Positions 1-9,825 are shown, counted from the stretch's first letter. The stretch is 64,000 nt of DNA from an uncultured Veillonellaceae bacterium (GCA_902801565.1 CADCIX010000003.1:24459-88458), one strand, 5' to 3'. The notes: generated from the sequence alone by a model not told the origin. Program-made: numbers and translations.

Positions 1-677
1 TTGTTCGCATAGTACCCATAGTTGGTCACGGCATAGATGCGCTGGATTCCCCATGCCCGTGCAACCGCCTGGAGCATATAGAGGATGAGGTTCTTCGTGC
101 GATAGCCGAAGCAGGCCTTCGTGACCTTCTTGATGACCTCCTTTGCCTCCTGCATGTTCGGCCCCTGCATGGCCCCGACCCAGAGGGATATCCTGTCCGC
201 CTCATCCGGCGCGATCCAGAACATCATCTGGTAGAGATGTTCCTCCCCCAGGTTCATCTCCAGGGAAAGCATGCCCTCCTTGCGCTGCCCGGTCTCATTC
301 TTCAGGATAGCGCACCAGGGTGTTCCCTCGTACTCGCTGCGCCAAACCTCACAATGCGATCTGTGGACACTGGCAAGCGTCATGAACGCCTCCGGCTTCA
401 AAGTCTTCTGCAGAAAGGCCACATGCGCCTTGATGAGCTCCATCCGTTCCCGGAAGGTGGATCCCTTGTAAAAAAAGGCACGGGTAACCTGCTCCATGGG
501 AAAGGGGCTCTCCTCAATGAGCTGCCTGCGAGCCACATCCCGCCGAAACCAGTCCAGCAGGGAGTTCATATCCCTCCTGTGAAGCATTGCACGCGCAACG
601 AACACCACCATGCGGTGCCTTTCCCGGGGATTCTTCATATTGTATATCTTCTTGCCAAGATCTATGAATTCCTGCAT
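1..677 (-). CDS. VirK/YbjX (DUF535) family protein, 3' end outside the window
   Basis: The reading frame opens at an ATG at 677 and stays open to the window edge, so at least 225 residues are visible and the stop is missing. The sequence starts MQEFIDLGKKIYNM and later contains MNLGEEHLYQMMFWIAP and FGYRTKNLILYMLQAVARAW, which fit the DUF535/VirK/YbjX family known from enterobacteria and other diderms. The family has been linked to envelope properties, but no reaction is established. The start overlaps the end of the upstream glycosyltransferase by 16 bases, so it is probably the last or next gene of the LPS operon. The family call rests on recognition of conserved stretches. Confidence 0.75.
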   Translation of the reverse strand, partial: MQEFIDLGKKIYNMKNPRERHRMVVFVARAMLHRRDMNSLLDWFRRDVARRQLIEESPFPMEQVTRAFFYKGSTFRERMELIKAHVAFLQKTLKPEAFMTLASVHRSHCEVWRSEYEGTPWCAILKNETGQRKEGMLSLEMNLGEEHLYQMMFWIAPDEADRISLWVGAMQGPNMQEAKEVIKKVTKACFGYRTKNLILYMLQAVARAWGIQRIYAVTNYGYYAN

Positions 678-1456
678 GATTTCTCGTCTCCCACATGATC
701 GTTGCGCTTGTCGAGATAGTAAAGCTTCACATACTTCGCCATGGTATAGAAAAAATGGAAGGCCGCCAGCACGAAACCGATGCGCCCATCCATCCAGCCC
801 CCCTTCAGCACATACATGCGAAAAGATGCCCAAAGGGGATGGCTGACCATGGAGAAAAGATTCGCAGATTTCCCTTCCGCCTTGCTCTTCTCCGCTGCCA
901 GGGTGGTATAGAAGTTCAGCTTGTTGAAATAATGATTCCAGTCCCGATAGGGATAGTGAATGAGGTATTCCTCCCTGGAAAGCCTCACTTCCTCATAGTC
1001 ATGATGGAACTGCGGATGGACAAACCCCGTCACATAGGTCCCCCTGGCAGGCAGGAGGCGCACAACATAGTCAGGAAACCAGCCGCCATGGCGAAGGGGC
1101 TGGTTCCAGAAATAGTTCAATCGCGCATTGCAGTAAGCATAGCGGCGATCATCCTTCAGCACCAGCTCCTGGATCTTCCGTCCCAACTTCTCCGAGATCC
1201 GCTCATCCGCATCGAGGAAATAGATCCAGTCATGGGATGCCTGCCGGATGGCAAAGGTCTGCTGGGCTCCCCAGTTCCCGTCCAGAGGATGCTGTACAAC
1301 CTTCGCCCCCAAAGACTCTGCCAGTTCCACCGTCCTGTCATTGCTCATATCATCAATGACAATGATTTCCTCTGCAAACAGCGCACTCCTGATGCAATCG
1401 GCGATATTCCGTTCTTCATTCTTTGCCAAAATGAGCACCGAAAGAGGCAGCTTCAT
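662..1456 (-). CDS. Family 2 glycosyltransferase, WaaE/KdtX-like LPS core enzyme
   Basis: A 264-residue cytoplasmic GT-A enzyme. The N-terminus LSVLILAKNEERNI is the nucleotide-binding start of GT2 enzymes, and DADE at residues 82-85 is the metal-binding DXD-type motif. The compact size and the NWGAQQTFAIRQAS stretch match the WaaE/KdtX group, which adds glucose or a similar hexose to inner-core heptose. It lies 4 bases downstream of a GT4 gene in the LPS operon, in keeping with a core role. Donor and acceptor cannot be read from sequence. Confidence 0.85.
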   Translation of the reverse strand: MKLPLSVLILAKNEERNIADCIRSALFAEEIIVIDDMSNDRTVELAESLGAKVVQHPLDGNWGAQQTFAIRQASHDWIYFLDADERISEKLGRKIQELVLKDDRRYAYCNARLNYFWNQPLRHGGWFPDYVVRLLPARGTYVTGFVHPQFHHDYEEVRLSREEYLIHYPYRDWNHYFNKLNFYTTLAAEKSKAEGKSANLFSMVSHPLWASFRMYVLKGGWMDGRIGFVLAAFHFFYTMAKYVKLYYLDKRNDHVGDEKSCRNS

Positions 1457-1460
1457 GGTA

Positions 1461-2621
1461 TCATCCCCGCAAATTGTCGTTGTTCATTACCTGTTCCAGC
1501 CTTCCCGCAAAGTTCTCCGGCGAGAATTCCTCTGCGGCCTTCCTGAGTTCCTGTTCATAAGTATCGGCCCTTTCATCAAAACCATTGATGAAATCCTCCA
1601 ATACCCGCTTCAAATCCCCCATGTCCCCGCTTCGGAAGGTCTCGCCGATGCGGAATTTCCGGAAGACCTCCGGGTTGATGTCATCACTGGCAACCACAGG
1701 ACGCTCACAGCCGATGGCGGTGAAGAGCATGCCACCCCAATGGTAGAGATAGCGCGGCGCGGAATAGGGCATGAGAAGGGCATCCACCCCAAGGATGGCC
1801 CTCTGCCATTCTTCCCCGATGAGCCCTTTGTGAAGGAACTCCATGCGGCTGTCCCCCTGATGGGCAGCGATGATGCGCTCAAAGTCCTCCGCATCCTCCG
1901 GATGCATGGTGGAGCCTTGGACGAGAAGTTTTACAGGGCGGGTGTACCTGCCCTCTTCAAAGACCCTCAGGAAATCCTCCAGCCGTTTTTCCCTCCGATA
2001 CTGCCCGAAAAAGCCGATGGTCAGGGGCTCATGGGCCGCCAGTTTCCGCCGGGGAGGGATTTCCCTGACATCCCTGGGGGTATAGGCGGGAGGAAACATG
2101 GGATAGACATTGTCCGCCCTCCTGCCGAAGATGCTGTCCCCAAAGGTGAGGACAACCAGGCGGATCTTCCCGTTGGGCAGGAGTTTCTCTGCCTCACGGA
2201 AGAACTTGGGCGCCTCTCCGGGATTGATTCCATGAAGGATGAAAATGAGGGGGACGGGGGAATTTTTCAGCACATTTTTCGCCAGTGCCCGCTGGTAACG
2301 CCAGGTGGAGGTGGGGACGAGAATGGCATCCACCTTTCCCGACCGCGCCTCTTCGTAAAGCTGCTTGTACCAGGACTGACGGTGCATCTCGCGCCGCAGG
2401 GACCAGAGGAGCTTCTTGAGCCCCCGCACATCTGCATAGTTTATGGCAGTTCCCCTGAGCCGCTTCACCGGCACATGATAATCAAAGGCAAACCGGAAAT
2501 CCTCCGGAACATAGAAAGAGACCTCATGCCCCAGCCTCCGGAATTCCTCCACGATGATACGGTCGAAATCCACCTCATGGCCACCGGGGGTCATGATGTT
2601 CTCAAAGACTGCCAGGCGCAC
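1461..2621 (-). CDS. GT-B glycosyltransferase (GT4-like), LPS core
   Basis: A 386-residue protein with GT-B organisation. The N-terminus MRLAVFENIMTPGGHEVDFDR fits an acceptor-binding Rossmann domain, and the C-terminal half has the donor-domain start GFFGQYRREKRLEDF followed by HWGGMLFTAIGCERPVVAS, where GT4 enzymes hold the nucleotide sugar. The start is a GTG at 2621 behind GAGGAGGGG. It sits between gmhB and the GT2 gene, so core oligosaccharide elongation is the likely role. Which sugar it transfers is unknown. Confidence 0.75.
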   Translation of the reverse strand: MRLAVFENIMTPGGHEVDFDRIIVEEFRRLGHEVSFYVPEDFRFAFDYHVPVKRLRGTAINYADVRGLKKLLWSLRREMHRQSWYKQLYEEARSGKVDAILVPTSTWRYQRALAKNVLKNSPVPLIFILHGINPGEAPKFFREAEKLLPNGKIRLVVLTFGDSIFGRRADNVYPMFPPAYTPRDVREIPPRRKLAAHEPLTIGFFGQYRREKRLEDFLRVFEEGRYTRPVKLLVQGSTMHPEDAEDFERIIAAHQGDSRMEFLHKGLIGEEWQRAILGVDALLMPYSAPRYLYHWGGMLFTAIGCERPVVASDDINPEVFRKFRIGETFRSGDMGDLKRVLEDFINGFDERADTYEQELRKAAEEFSPENFAGRLEQVMNNDNLRG

Positions 2622-2637
2622 GAAATCCCCTCCTCTG

Positions 2638-3147
2638 TCAGATGTATTGGCGAAGCACCTCCAGCAGGCTGCCGCCGGGATAGAGAATGCCCTTCACTCC
2701 CGCACGCTCCGCGCATTCCACGTCCCGTTCCTTGTCCCCGATGAGCACGGAGCGCGTCTTGTCGATGCCGTATTCCCTGCATGCCGTTTCCACGAGGCCC
2801 GGAGCCGGTTTCCTGCAATCGCATTCCTTCGCGTACTGCGCCACCGCCCCCTTGGGATGGTGGGGACAGTAATAGAAGGCATCGATATGTGCCCCATGCT
2901 TTTGCAGGTCCTCGTTCATCCAGGCATGAAGCCGCTCTACATCCGCCTCGGTGTAATATCCACGGGCAACGCCGCTCTGATTGGTCACGACGATGACGAG
3001 CCAGCCCTTGTCGTTGCAATGGCGAATGGCCTCAACCGCTCCCTCTTCCCATCGAAACTCTTCGATCTTGTAAAGGTAATCCGTATCCACATTGAGCGTC
3101 CCGTCCCTGTCGAAGAAGACGGCCTTTTTCCCCTCACTCGTCGTCAT
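2638..3147 (-). CDS. gmhB: D-glycero-D-manno-heptose 1,7-bisphosphate 7-phosphatase
   Basis: A 169-residue HAD-family phosphatase that removes the 7-phosphate of heptose 1,7-bisphosphate in the ADP-heptose pathway. The nucleophile motif DRDGT is at residues 13-17. The GmhB zinc loop is visible as CPHHPKG followed by CDCRKPAPG, and GDKERDVECAERAG is the C-terminal HAD metal motif. The ATG at 3147 is preferred over upstream codons because it puts the catalytic motif at the usual distance. It overlaps the end of hldD by 14 bases, showing translational coupling. Confidence 0.93.
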   Translation of the reverse strand: MTTSEGKKAVFFDRDGTLNVDTDYLYKIEEFRWEEGAVEAIRHCNDKGWLVIVVTNQSGVARGYYTEADVERLHAWMNEDLQKHGAHIDAFYYCPHHPKGAVAQYAKECDCRKPAPGLVETACREYGIDKTRSVLIGDKERDVECAERAGVKGILYPGGSLLEVLRQYI

Positions 3148-4108
3148 AGGCGAAGTAGCCCCCGTTGTCCAGGAACTCACAGTATTCCTTCACGGCATCC
3201 TCCAGCTCATGGAAGCCCCGGTCATAACCTGCCTCCAAGAGATGCGCGGGATCCGATTCCGTGAAGTTCTGGTACTTGCCCCGAAGGACCTCCGGGAACT
3301 CCCTGTACTCGATCCCGCCCTTTCCCAAGGCGGAGATGACGGCCTTCGCCACCTCGTTGTAGGTATGGGCATGGCCCGTGCCGCAATTGTAGATGCCACT
3401 CTCCCCCTTGTTCTCCCAGAACCAGAGATTGACCTCCACCACATCCTTGACATAGATGAAGTCGCGCCGCTGCTCTCCATCGGCATAGCCATCCGTTCCC
3501 TCGAAGAGGCGGGCCTTTCCCGTTTCCTTCACCTGATTGTAAAGCTGGTAGACAATGGAAGCCATCTTGCCCTTGTGATGCTCCTGTGGGCCATAGACGT
3601 TGAAATACTTGAGGCCGACAATCTGGCTGTGGGCCTCAGGCATGACCTGCCGCACATACCGGTCAAAGGCCAGCTTTGAGAAAGCATAGGGATTGAGCGC
3701 ATCCTCGCAGGCATCCCCTTCGCGGAAACCGTTCTTTCCCGCACCATAGGTGGACGCAGAGGAGGCGTACAGGAAGGGAATGCGATGCTGCAGGCAGAAA
3801 TGGAGCAGGCTCTTGGAATACTCGTAGTTCACCCGCATCATATAGTTCACATCGTATTCCATGGTATCGGAGCAGGCCCCCTCATGGAAGACCGCATCGA
3901 TGTCCGTGCCGTCAAAATCATCGTTTTCGATGGACTGGAGAAAATCGTCCTTGTGCTGATAGTCGATGTACCTGAGCCCGCGAAGGTTCTTGTAGTTGCT
4001 GCCGTCCTTGAGGTCGTCCACCACAAGGATATCCTTGCGCCCACGGCGGTTCAGCTCCTTCACGAGATTGCTGCCGATAAAGCCGGCGCCGCCCGTTACA
4101 ATAATCAT
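3134..4108 (-). CDS. hldD: ADP-L-glycero-D-manno-heptose 6-epimerase
   Basis: A 324-residue extended short-chain dehydrogenase. The NADP-binding motif GGAGFIGS is at residues 6-13, the active-site YAFSK (YxxxK) is near residue 142, and YASSASTYGAG supplies the catalytic Ser/Thr. FNVYGPQEHHKGKMAS is characteristic of HldD/RfaD. It converts ADP-D,D-heptose to ADP-L,D-heptose, the donor for heptosyltransferases. It lies between the kinase hldA, whose stop it overlaps by 4 bases, and gmhB. Its length is typical of the family. Confidence 0.95.
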   Translation of the reverse strand: MIIVTGGAGFIGSNLVKELNRRGRKDILVVDDLKDGSNYKNLRGLRYIDYQHKDDFLQSIENDDFDGTDIDAVFHEGACSDTMEYDVNYMMRVNYEYSKSLLHFCLQHRIPFLYASSASTYGAGKNGFREGDACEDALNPYAFSKLAFDRYVRQVMPEAHSQIVGLKYFNVYGPQEHHKGKMASIVYQLYNQVKETGKARLFEGTDGYADGEQRRDFIYVKDVVEVNLWFWENKGESGIYNCGTGHAHTYNEVAKAVISALGKGGIEYREFPEVLRGKYQNFTESDPAHLLEAGYDRGFHELEDAVKEYCEFLDNGGYFAYDDE

Positions 4109-5097
4109 AAATCCTCCACCTCCTGAACTACCTTCAAAAGTTCTGCCCTGCTCACGGCGTAAGTGCCCAGTTTCGCCACGACAACGCTGGCGGCGAGATT
4201 TGCCATATAGGCAGCATCCACCGGCTTCAAGCCTCCGGCAAGGGCCATGGCAAACACGGCAATGACCGTATCCCCCGCACCTGAAACGTCGAAAACCTCC
4301 TGGGCCCGGGTGGGAATATGGGTGGCCTGCTCGCTCGTCACCAGGGAAAGGCCCTTGGAAGAACGGGTGGCAACCACATTCTTGAGCTTGAATTTCCTCA
4401 TGACATAGCGGGATGCACGCTCCACTGCAAAATCCTCGTTCTTGATGGGATCGAGAAGAACCTCATTGAGTTCCTTTACATTCGGCGTGATATAGTCCGC
4501 ACGGGAATACTTCGTCCAATTGCTGCCCTTGGGATCCACCACAACGGGAACGCCGTGGTCATGGCATATCTTTATGATGGTCTGGCAGGTATCCTCCGTG
4601 CAGGCGCCCTTGCCATAATCGGAGATGACCACTGCATCCATGCTTTCGCTGAGCTTCTGGGACACATAGTTCTTCATGCGGTCTGCATAATGCCCTTCCA
4701 CGGGATTCGTATCCTCAAAATCCAGCCGCAGCATCTGCTGATGCTCCCCGATGACGCGGATCTTCGTGGTGGTCGGCGACTCCGTGGGCACAAGACCCCG
4801 GATGTCGATGCCGCAGGCAATGAACTTCTCCATGAGGCTCTGGCAGTGGTAGTCGTTCCCCACGAAACCGCAAATGGCAGTCTGGCATCCCAAAAGGGCC
4901 AGGTTATGGGCAACGTTCGCCGCTCCGCCCAGGGTCTCCTTCTCCCCGGTCACATGGGTGATGGGAACCGGCGCCTCTGGGGAAATCCTCCTGACCTCCC
5001 CATAAAAATACTTGTCCAGCATGACGTCGCCAACGACAAGGATCTTGCATTTCCCCGTCTTCTCCGCGACGAACTCGCATAATTCCTGCCTCTCCAT
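4105..5097 (-). CDS. hldA: D-glycero-beta-D-manno-heptose-7-phosphate kinase (copy 1)
   Basis: A 330-residue PfkB/ribokinase-fold kinase equivalent to the N-terminal half of HldE. Diagnostic stretches are GDVMLDKYFYGEVRRISPEA near the start, GGAANVAHNLALLG for sugar binding, and the anion-hole motif DVSGAGDT near residue 268. It phosphorylates heptose 7-phosphate at C1. A second kinase of the same family is encoded at 9826-10812, so one of the two may act on another substrate. There is only a weak ribosome site (GGCGGG) upstream. Confidence 0.88.
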   Translation of the reverse strand: MERQELCEFVAEKTGKCKILVVGDVMLDKYFYGEVRRISPEAPVPITHVTGEKETLGGAANVAHNLALLGCQTAICGFVGNDYHCQSLMEKFIACGIDIRGLVPTESPTTTKIRVIGEHQQMLRLDFEDTNPVEGHYADRMKNYVSQKLSESMDAVVISDYGKGACTEDTCQTIIKICHDHGVPVVVDPKGSNWTKYSRADYITPNVKELNEVLLDPIKNEDFAVERASRYVMRKFKLKNVVATRSSKGLSLVTSEQATHIPTRAQEVFDVSGAGDTVIAVFAMALAGGLKPVDAAYMANLAASVVVAKLGTYAVSRAELLKVVQEVEDL

Positions 5098-5136
5098 CCC
5101 GCCAGGTCACTCTCCTTTTCTTGCTGCTATCATTTA

Positions 5137-6315
5137 TTACAATTCTACAACACGGCATTCATATTGTCCATCATGGGCTGGCAGTTCCCCCGCAGGTTTT
5201 CCGCCGTATTCCTCCAGCAATTCCCAGGCGTATTTCATGACGGTCTCCACCGGGATGCGCTTCATGCAGGCCATGTTCTCCTCTCCCTGCCGCGGACATT
5301 CATGGATGCCGCAGGGATGGCAGGGTTCCGGCGATTTGATCAGGACATCCTTGGCATCATAGGGATAAAAGCCCGGCACAGGAGATGCCCCGAACATGGT
5401 GACAATGGGAATATTCATGGCCACGCCGACGTGCATGGGGCCGGAGTCCGTTGTCAGGAAAAGGCTGCACCGCTTCAGCATGGCAGCGAGTTCCCCAAGG
5501 GTCACCTTTCCCGTAAATACCTTTACAAGGCTCTCCTTCGACGGTGCCGGACGGTATTCCATCCTGGAAATGCACTCCCGCACCATCCCAAGGTCCATGG
5601 AACCGCCGAAAAAAGCAATCGCATATCCTCTCTCGATAAACTGGTCGGCGCAGGCGGCAAAAGAGCTGCCCGGCCACCGTTTTGTCGCCCAGCTGGCTCC
5701 GATGTTGAAGGCAATGACCCTCTGCCCCGGTGCAAAACTCTCCTGCCAAAGCTTCGCCGCACTCTTCTCCGCCGCTTCCGGCGGCCACATCTCAAGGCCG
5801 CCATCGTCCGTCTTCCCAATCCCCAGGGTTTCCCGAAGCACGTCCAGGTGGGCATGCACCTGATGCTTCCATCCGGGGACATAGCGATAGGGCGGAAAGA
5901 GGGAGAATGGGCCCCTCCCCACATGATGGGCAACCGAAGGGTTCTGCATCACCTTGTGGAACAGGAGGGAAAAGCCGGGCTTGCTGTACCCGACGATGCG
6001 CCTTGCCCCGCTGAATGCCGCAAGGGCAGAGGCCCTTTCGTTGCGGTGCAGGTTGATGACGAGATCGTAATGCTTTTCCCGCACCTTGAATACAAACTTT
6101 ATAAAGTTTTTGATGTTATTGTCTTTCCCCTTTTTGTCGAGGAGAACACATTCATCGATATGCTTGTTGAAGTAGACAAGATCCGCCAGCTTCTTGTCCG
6201 CCAGCAGGGAAATCTTCGCATCGGGATAGTTTGCCCGCAGGGTGCGGAGCACCGGTGTGACAAGCATGAGGTCGCCGATGTGCATGAGATTGATCACGAG
6301 GATGTTCTTGTACAT
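5137..6315 (-). CDS. GT9 heptosyltransferase, WaaF/WaaQ-like
   Basis: A 392-residue LPS heptosyltransferase. The N-terminus YKNILVINLMHIGDLMLVTP is typical of GT9, and TTDSGPMHVGVAMNIPIV is the donor-site motif. A cysteine cluster, CHPCGIHECP, precedes the C-terminus as in WaaF/WaaQ proteins. The ATG at 6315 has AAGGAG upstream, which decides it against a longer reading. It is the second GT9 gene of the operon; the other at 8309-9325 looks like WaaC. It probably adds heptose II or III. Confidence 0.85.
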   Translation of the reverse strand: MYKNILVINLMHIGDLMLVTPVLRTLRANYPDAKISLLADKKLADLVYFNKHIDECVLLDKKGKDNNIKNFIKFVFKVREKHYDLVINLHRNERASALAAFSGARRIVGYSKPGFSLLFHKVMQNPSVAHHVGRGPFSLFPPYRYVPGWKHQVHAHLDVLRETLGIGKTDDGGLEMWPPEAAEKSAAKLWQESFAPGQRVIAFNIGASWATKRWPGSSFAACADQFIERGYAIAFFGGSMDLGMVRECISRMEYRPAPSKESLVKVFTGKVTLGELAAMLKRCSLFLTTDSGPMHVGVAMNIPIVTMFGASPVPGFYPYDAKDVLIKSPEPCHPCGIHECPRQGEENMACMKRIPVETVMKYAWELLEEYGGKPAGELPAHDGQYECRVVEL

Positions 6316-6326
6316 GGAAAAGCTCC

Positions 6327-8312
6327 TTACGGAAGTTTCGTGCCATTTTTTATCAACCACCAGGACAGGGTGCGCATCATGGGCAGCACCGCATCCACTT
6401 CCGCCCTGGCATGGGCCGCATCTGCGGACTCCACACCGGGAAGGAACTCGGTGCGCTTTCCTGCCATGTCCCCCATGACACCCTCCGCCAGCCAGAAATC
6501 CCGGTTGAACCCTGCCCTTGTCCCCTCGGTCATGGGCGCGGCGATGGAATGGTACTCATAGCCTTCGGGGGCAATGAGCTCGATGAGGGTCGGCACGATG
6601 TTCGTATGCCCTCCGGCAACATTCCGGGGCAGAATGTCCCTGGACACCCCGAGCCCGTGGAGCAGGAAGGGGACGCTCTGCCACTCGAACAGCGTGGGGG
6701 ATGCCCCCGGGTTCATGCGCACGGCATGGTCCCCCGTGATGACGAAGAGGCTGTCCGGGTACTTTTCCATGGTGTCCCGCACAAAATCCGTCACCACCTT
6801 GTCCATGTACCAGTAATGCCCCAGTTCCAGAGCAAGTTCGTCGGGGTTCTCCACATGTTCCAGCTTTGCCGTCTCCCTCCGCTCCCTTTCCAGGTCAAAA
6901 CCCTCCGCCGCCAGGTCAAGATTGTAGGGGGGATGGTTGCTGACGGTCATGATAAGGTGGACAGTGGGAGGCTCTTCCGGCAGATGCCGCGAAAGGGCGG
7001 CAAAAAGATGGCCGTCCGTGGTTCCCCAGGGGCTTTGCTTCGGCGCATGATAGTCCGGATAGCCATAGAAATGGTCGAAGCCCTGAGCCAGGGCCAGACG
7101 GTTGATATTGTCCCATGCAGGAATGCCGCCGTACCAGAAATCCACCGCATAGCCCAGCCCCTTGAACTGGGATGCCATGGCGGTGGGATAGACCTCCTCA
7201 AAACTGCGGGGCTGGTAATTCACATAGGCGTTGACCTCGGAAAGCCCCGTCACAAGCCCCGTGATGGCAACGGAGGTGAAATCCCCGTTGGGCATGAAGG
7301 ATGCCGTATAAAAGGAGGTTTCCTCCCCCATCAGCCCCTTGATGCCATCCGCTGCATGCAGTGCCTCATACTTCTCCAGAATGGGCCACTGGGCCCAAGT
7401 CTCCCCGAGGACGATGAAGATATGGCGCGGCTTCGGCAGACGCGCCCCCTTGGCATGCCTGGCAAGATAGGGCGTGAGGTCATGGCCGGAAAGTTCCCCG
7501 TGCCCGGCCACCCGACGGGCAAACTCCGTCACCCGCGCCTCGTCCACGCCCTCGATTCCACCCAGGGCCATGCGCTCTCCCGATTTCCACGCCCGATAGA
7601 GCGCCTGCCCATCGTCCAGGATGCACTCGTCGAGGAAGAGATCCCCGGTCACGCCGGCATTTTCCCAGTTGATGCCATGCGCATAGTCAAAGCCCCCGCC
7701 ATAGCGGACAAACACGGCAAAGAGAATGGTCAGTGCCGCCAGGGAGAGGGCAGAGAGCATCCGAAGAAGCCGTTTCCCGGAAAGAGCGGAGGGAAGGCCC
7801 ACAACGGGCAGCCGCAGCAAGCAACGCAAAAGATATCCCGCCGCCGCCGCAAGGAGAAGCACCACGAGGAACCGCCAGACGAGGCCGTATTCCCAGACCA
7901 TGGTGGAGAACAATGCCGAGAGGTCGTCATGGAAGCCCTGCATGATCTGCAGATGGTATGTCATGCCGAATTCCCGGTAATAGGGAAACCGCCCCAGAAA
8001 CAGGACGGAGAACAGGAAGGATGCCGCAACACCGACAGCAAGCCTGCACCTTTCCGTGGCCAGCCTTGGGAAAAAGAGGTTCGGCAACGTGGAAAAAACA
8101 AAGGAAATAAGCGCGACGGCTCCCGCCGTCTTGAGGCTCAGCCGAAGACCGGTCCAGAGGGCAAGAGCCACGGCATCCCCTCCTGCGCCCTCCCCCATGT
8201 AGGCAGACATCCGCCACATGAAGATCACACGGTACAGGCAAAGCAAAGCCAGCACAAAAAAGAAGAGCTTCAGATCCTGCTGTATATTCCGAAAATATTT
8301 TTCCAATCTCAT
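6327..8312 (-). CDS. LtaS-like phosphoglycerol/phosphoethanolamine transferase (sulfatase fold)
   Basis: A 661-residue membrane protein with about five N-terminal transmembrane segments (residues 15-215) and a periplasmic alkaline-phosphatase-fold domain. Metal-site pieces are visible: IFIVLGETWA, NGDFTSVAITG with a probable catalytic Thr, MTVSNHPPYNLD and ITGDHAVRMNP. These match LTA synthase and OpgB/EptA-type phosphotransferases, which move a phospho-alcohol group from a phospholipid to a glycan. It is coupled to the upstream waaC by an ATGA overlap, so LPS-core decoration is the likely job. The phospho group carried is unknown. Confidence 0.8.
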   Translation of the reverse strand: MRLEKYFRNIQQDLKLFFFVLALLCLYRVIFMWRMSAYMGEGAGGDAVALALWTGLRLSLKTAGAVALISFVFSTLPNLFFPRLATERCRLAVGVAASFLFSVLFLGRFPYYREFGMTYHLQIMQGFHDDLSALFSTMVWEYGLVWRFLVVLLLAAAAGYLLRCLLRLPVVGLPSALSGKRLLRMLSALSLAALTILFAVFVRYGGGFDYAHGINWENAGVTGDLFLDECILDDGQALYRAWKSGERMALGGIEGVDEARVTEFARRVAGHGELSGHDLTPYLARHAKGARLPKPRHIFIVLGETWAQWPILEKYEALHAADGIKGLMGEETSFYTASFMPNGDFTSVAITGLVTGLSEVNAYVNYQPRSFEEVYPTAMASQFKGLGYAVDFWYGGIPAWDNINRLALAQGFDHFYGYPDYHAPKQSPWGTTDGHLFAALSRHLPEEPPTVHLIMTVSNHPPYNLDLAAEGFDLERERRETAKLEHVENPDELALELGHYWYMDKVVTDFVRDTMEKYPDSLFVITGDHAVRMNPGASPTLFEWQSVPFLLHGLGVSRDILPRNVAGGHTNIVPTLIELIAPEGYEYHSIAAPMTEGTRAGFNRDFWLAEGVMGDMAGKRTEFLPGVESADAAHARAEVDAVLPMMRTLSWWLIKNGTKLP

Positions 8313-9325
8313 AACAATGACCCGATTTTTTCCTCCACCCGCTGCACACTGATATTTTCCAGACAATCCAGGCCCTTGGGACAAGTGCGTTTCCAGCAGT
8401 ACCTGCAGGGACGGTCTACCTCCAGGGCATTCCCGGCCTGCCCGTACGGGCCGTTGCGATTGGCATCCGTCGGGCCCATAACCATGACAGTCCTCGTGCC
8501 AAGCCCCGCTGCCAAATGGACGGGGCCGGTATCGCCGCCGATGACAATGCGGGACTGCTTTACAAGAAAAGCCAGTTGTGTGAGTGTCGTGCGCCCCACG
8601 AGATCCACGGGAGGAATCTCCACCAGGGATGCGATTTCTGCCGCAATCCCTTCATCCACTGCCCCCCCGCCGATCACCACGGGAACGATTCCCCTGCCGT
8701 AGAGCCAATCGCTGAGTTTTGCATAGTATCCAGCCGGCCAGCGCTTGTTGGGCCAGTTTGCCCCCACCGCAAGCACCGCATAGGGATTCTCCATGCGCGC
8801 CCCCGCTTGGGCCATGACGCGGCAGGCAATATCCGCATCCCTCTCCGATATCTCCAGGGGAAAGACCGCCTTGTCCACGCGGCAGCCCAGCGCCCGCGCC
8901 ACATCGAGATACCGCTCCACGATATGCCCATGGGCGTTGGCCCCAATGACCGGGCGGCTGACACGGTCGCTAAGCTCCCGCATGTTGCAGGTGCCGAGCC
9001 GCAGGGATGCCCCGGCCAGGCGGATGACGGCTGCCGACTTGAAGAGACCCTGCAAGTCAAGAGAGGCATCATACCGACGCTCGCGCAATTGGCGTCGAAA
9101 AGGGGCGAAATTCTTGAGAAACCCCCGCATGGTCCGAAACTCTTTTTTCTTGAAGACCAGAAGTTCATCAATGCAGGGATTTGCCGCCAGCAACCCATAG
9201 GCGGGCGGCTCCACCACCCATGTGAGATGCGCGTCGGGGAAGTTCTCCTTTATGGCGTGGGACACCGGGAGGGCGTGGATGACATCGCCGATGGCGCTGA
9301 GCTTCACTACAAGGATATTCTTCAT
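8309..9325 (-). CDS. waaC: LPS heptosyltransferase I-like (GT9)
   Basis: A 338-residue GT9 enzyme. [20 protein letters not shown] is the WaaC-type N-terminus, and [18 protein letters not shown] is the ADP-heptose binding motif. [16 protein letters not shown] gives the conserved cysteine-rich end. WaaC adds the first heptose to Kdo of the LPS inner core. It overlaps hldC by 4 bases upstream and the LtaS-like gene by 4 bases downstream. The assignment to WaaC rather than WaaF is based on the [11 protein letters not shown] start and is moderately certain. Confidence 0.85.
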   Translation of the reverse strand: MKNILVVKLSAIGDVIHALPVSHAIKENFPDAHLTWVVEPPAYGLLAANPCIDELLVFKKKEFRTMRGFLKNFAPFRRQLRERRYDASLDLQGLFKSAAVIRLAGASLRLGTCNMRELSDRVSRPVIGANAHGHIVERYLDVARALGCRVDKAVFPLEISERDADIACRVMAQAGARMENPYAVLAVGANWPNKRWPAGYYAKLSDWLYGRGIVPVVIGGGAVDEGIAAEIASLVEIPPVDLVGRTTLTQLAFLVKQSRIVIGGDTGPVHLAAGLGTRTVMVMGPTDANRNGPYGQAGNALEVDRPCRYCWKRTCPKGLDCLENISVQRVEEKIGSLL

Positions 9326-9798
9326 TTCCCGTCCCTCTCCTGCCGGATCCTCTCTATGACATTCGTGGTGGAACGCCCTTCCACCATATCAACGAATTCC
9401 ACCCTGCCGCCATAGCTCTGGACAATCTTTGCCTCCGGCAGGGTTTCCAGTGTGTAATCCCCGCCCTTGACATAGACAGCGGGACGCACCTCGGCAATGA
9501 GAGCCTCCGCCGTCTCCTCGCCAAAGAGCACCACATAGTCCACGGATCTCAGGGCACCCACCACCTCGGCCCGGTCCTCCTCCCTGTTGATGGGACGGGA
9601 AGGGCCCTTGAGCCGCCGCACGGAGGCATCCGTATTGAGCCCCAGCACCAGGCAGTCCCCAAAGGAACGCGCCCTGGCCAGATAGCGCACATGTCCCGCA
9701 TGCAAAAGGTCAAAGCAGCCATTGGTAAAGACAATGCGCTGCCCCCCTCTGCGCAGGACATCACAAAACCCTTCCATATCCTTTCGGTCAATCAGCAT
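9322..9798 (-). CDS. hldC: D-glycero-beta-D-manno-heptose 1-phosphate adenylyltransferase
   Basis: A 158-residue nucleotidyltransferase corresponding to the C-terminal half of HldE (RfaE2). The cytidylyltransferase-type motif [17 protein letters not shown] contains the HxGH signature, and [13 protein letters not shown] is the family's C-terminal motif. It makes ADP-heptose from heptose 1-phosphate and ATP. The ATG at 9798 is chosen because GAGGAGAAG lies just upstream; a TTG further up has no good site. Kinase and adenylyltransferase are separate genes here, not a fused hldE. Confidence 0.93.
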   Translation of the reverse strand: MLIDRKDMEGFCDVLRRGGQRIVFTNGCFDLLHAGHVRYLARARSFGDCLVLGLNTDASVRRLKGPSRPINREEDRAEVVGALRSVDYVVLFGEETAEALIAEVRPAVYVKGGDYTLETLPEAKIVQSYGGRVEFVDMVEGRSTTNVIERIRQERDGK

Positions 9799-9825
9799 GT
9801 TCTTCTCCTCGCCAAACAAACTCCA

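Noticed and set aside
6411..8702. Plus-strand frame of 763 codons
   Set aside because: Antisense of the LtaS-like phosphotransferase gene; no recognisable domain and no ribosome site.
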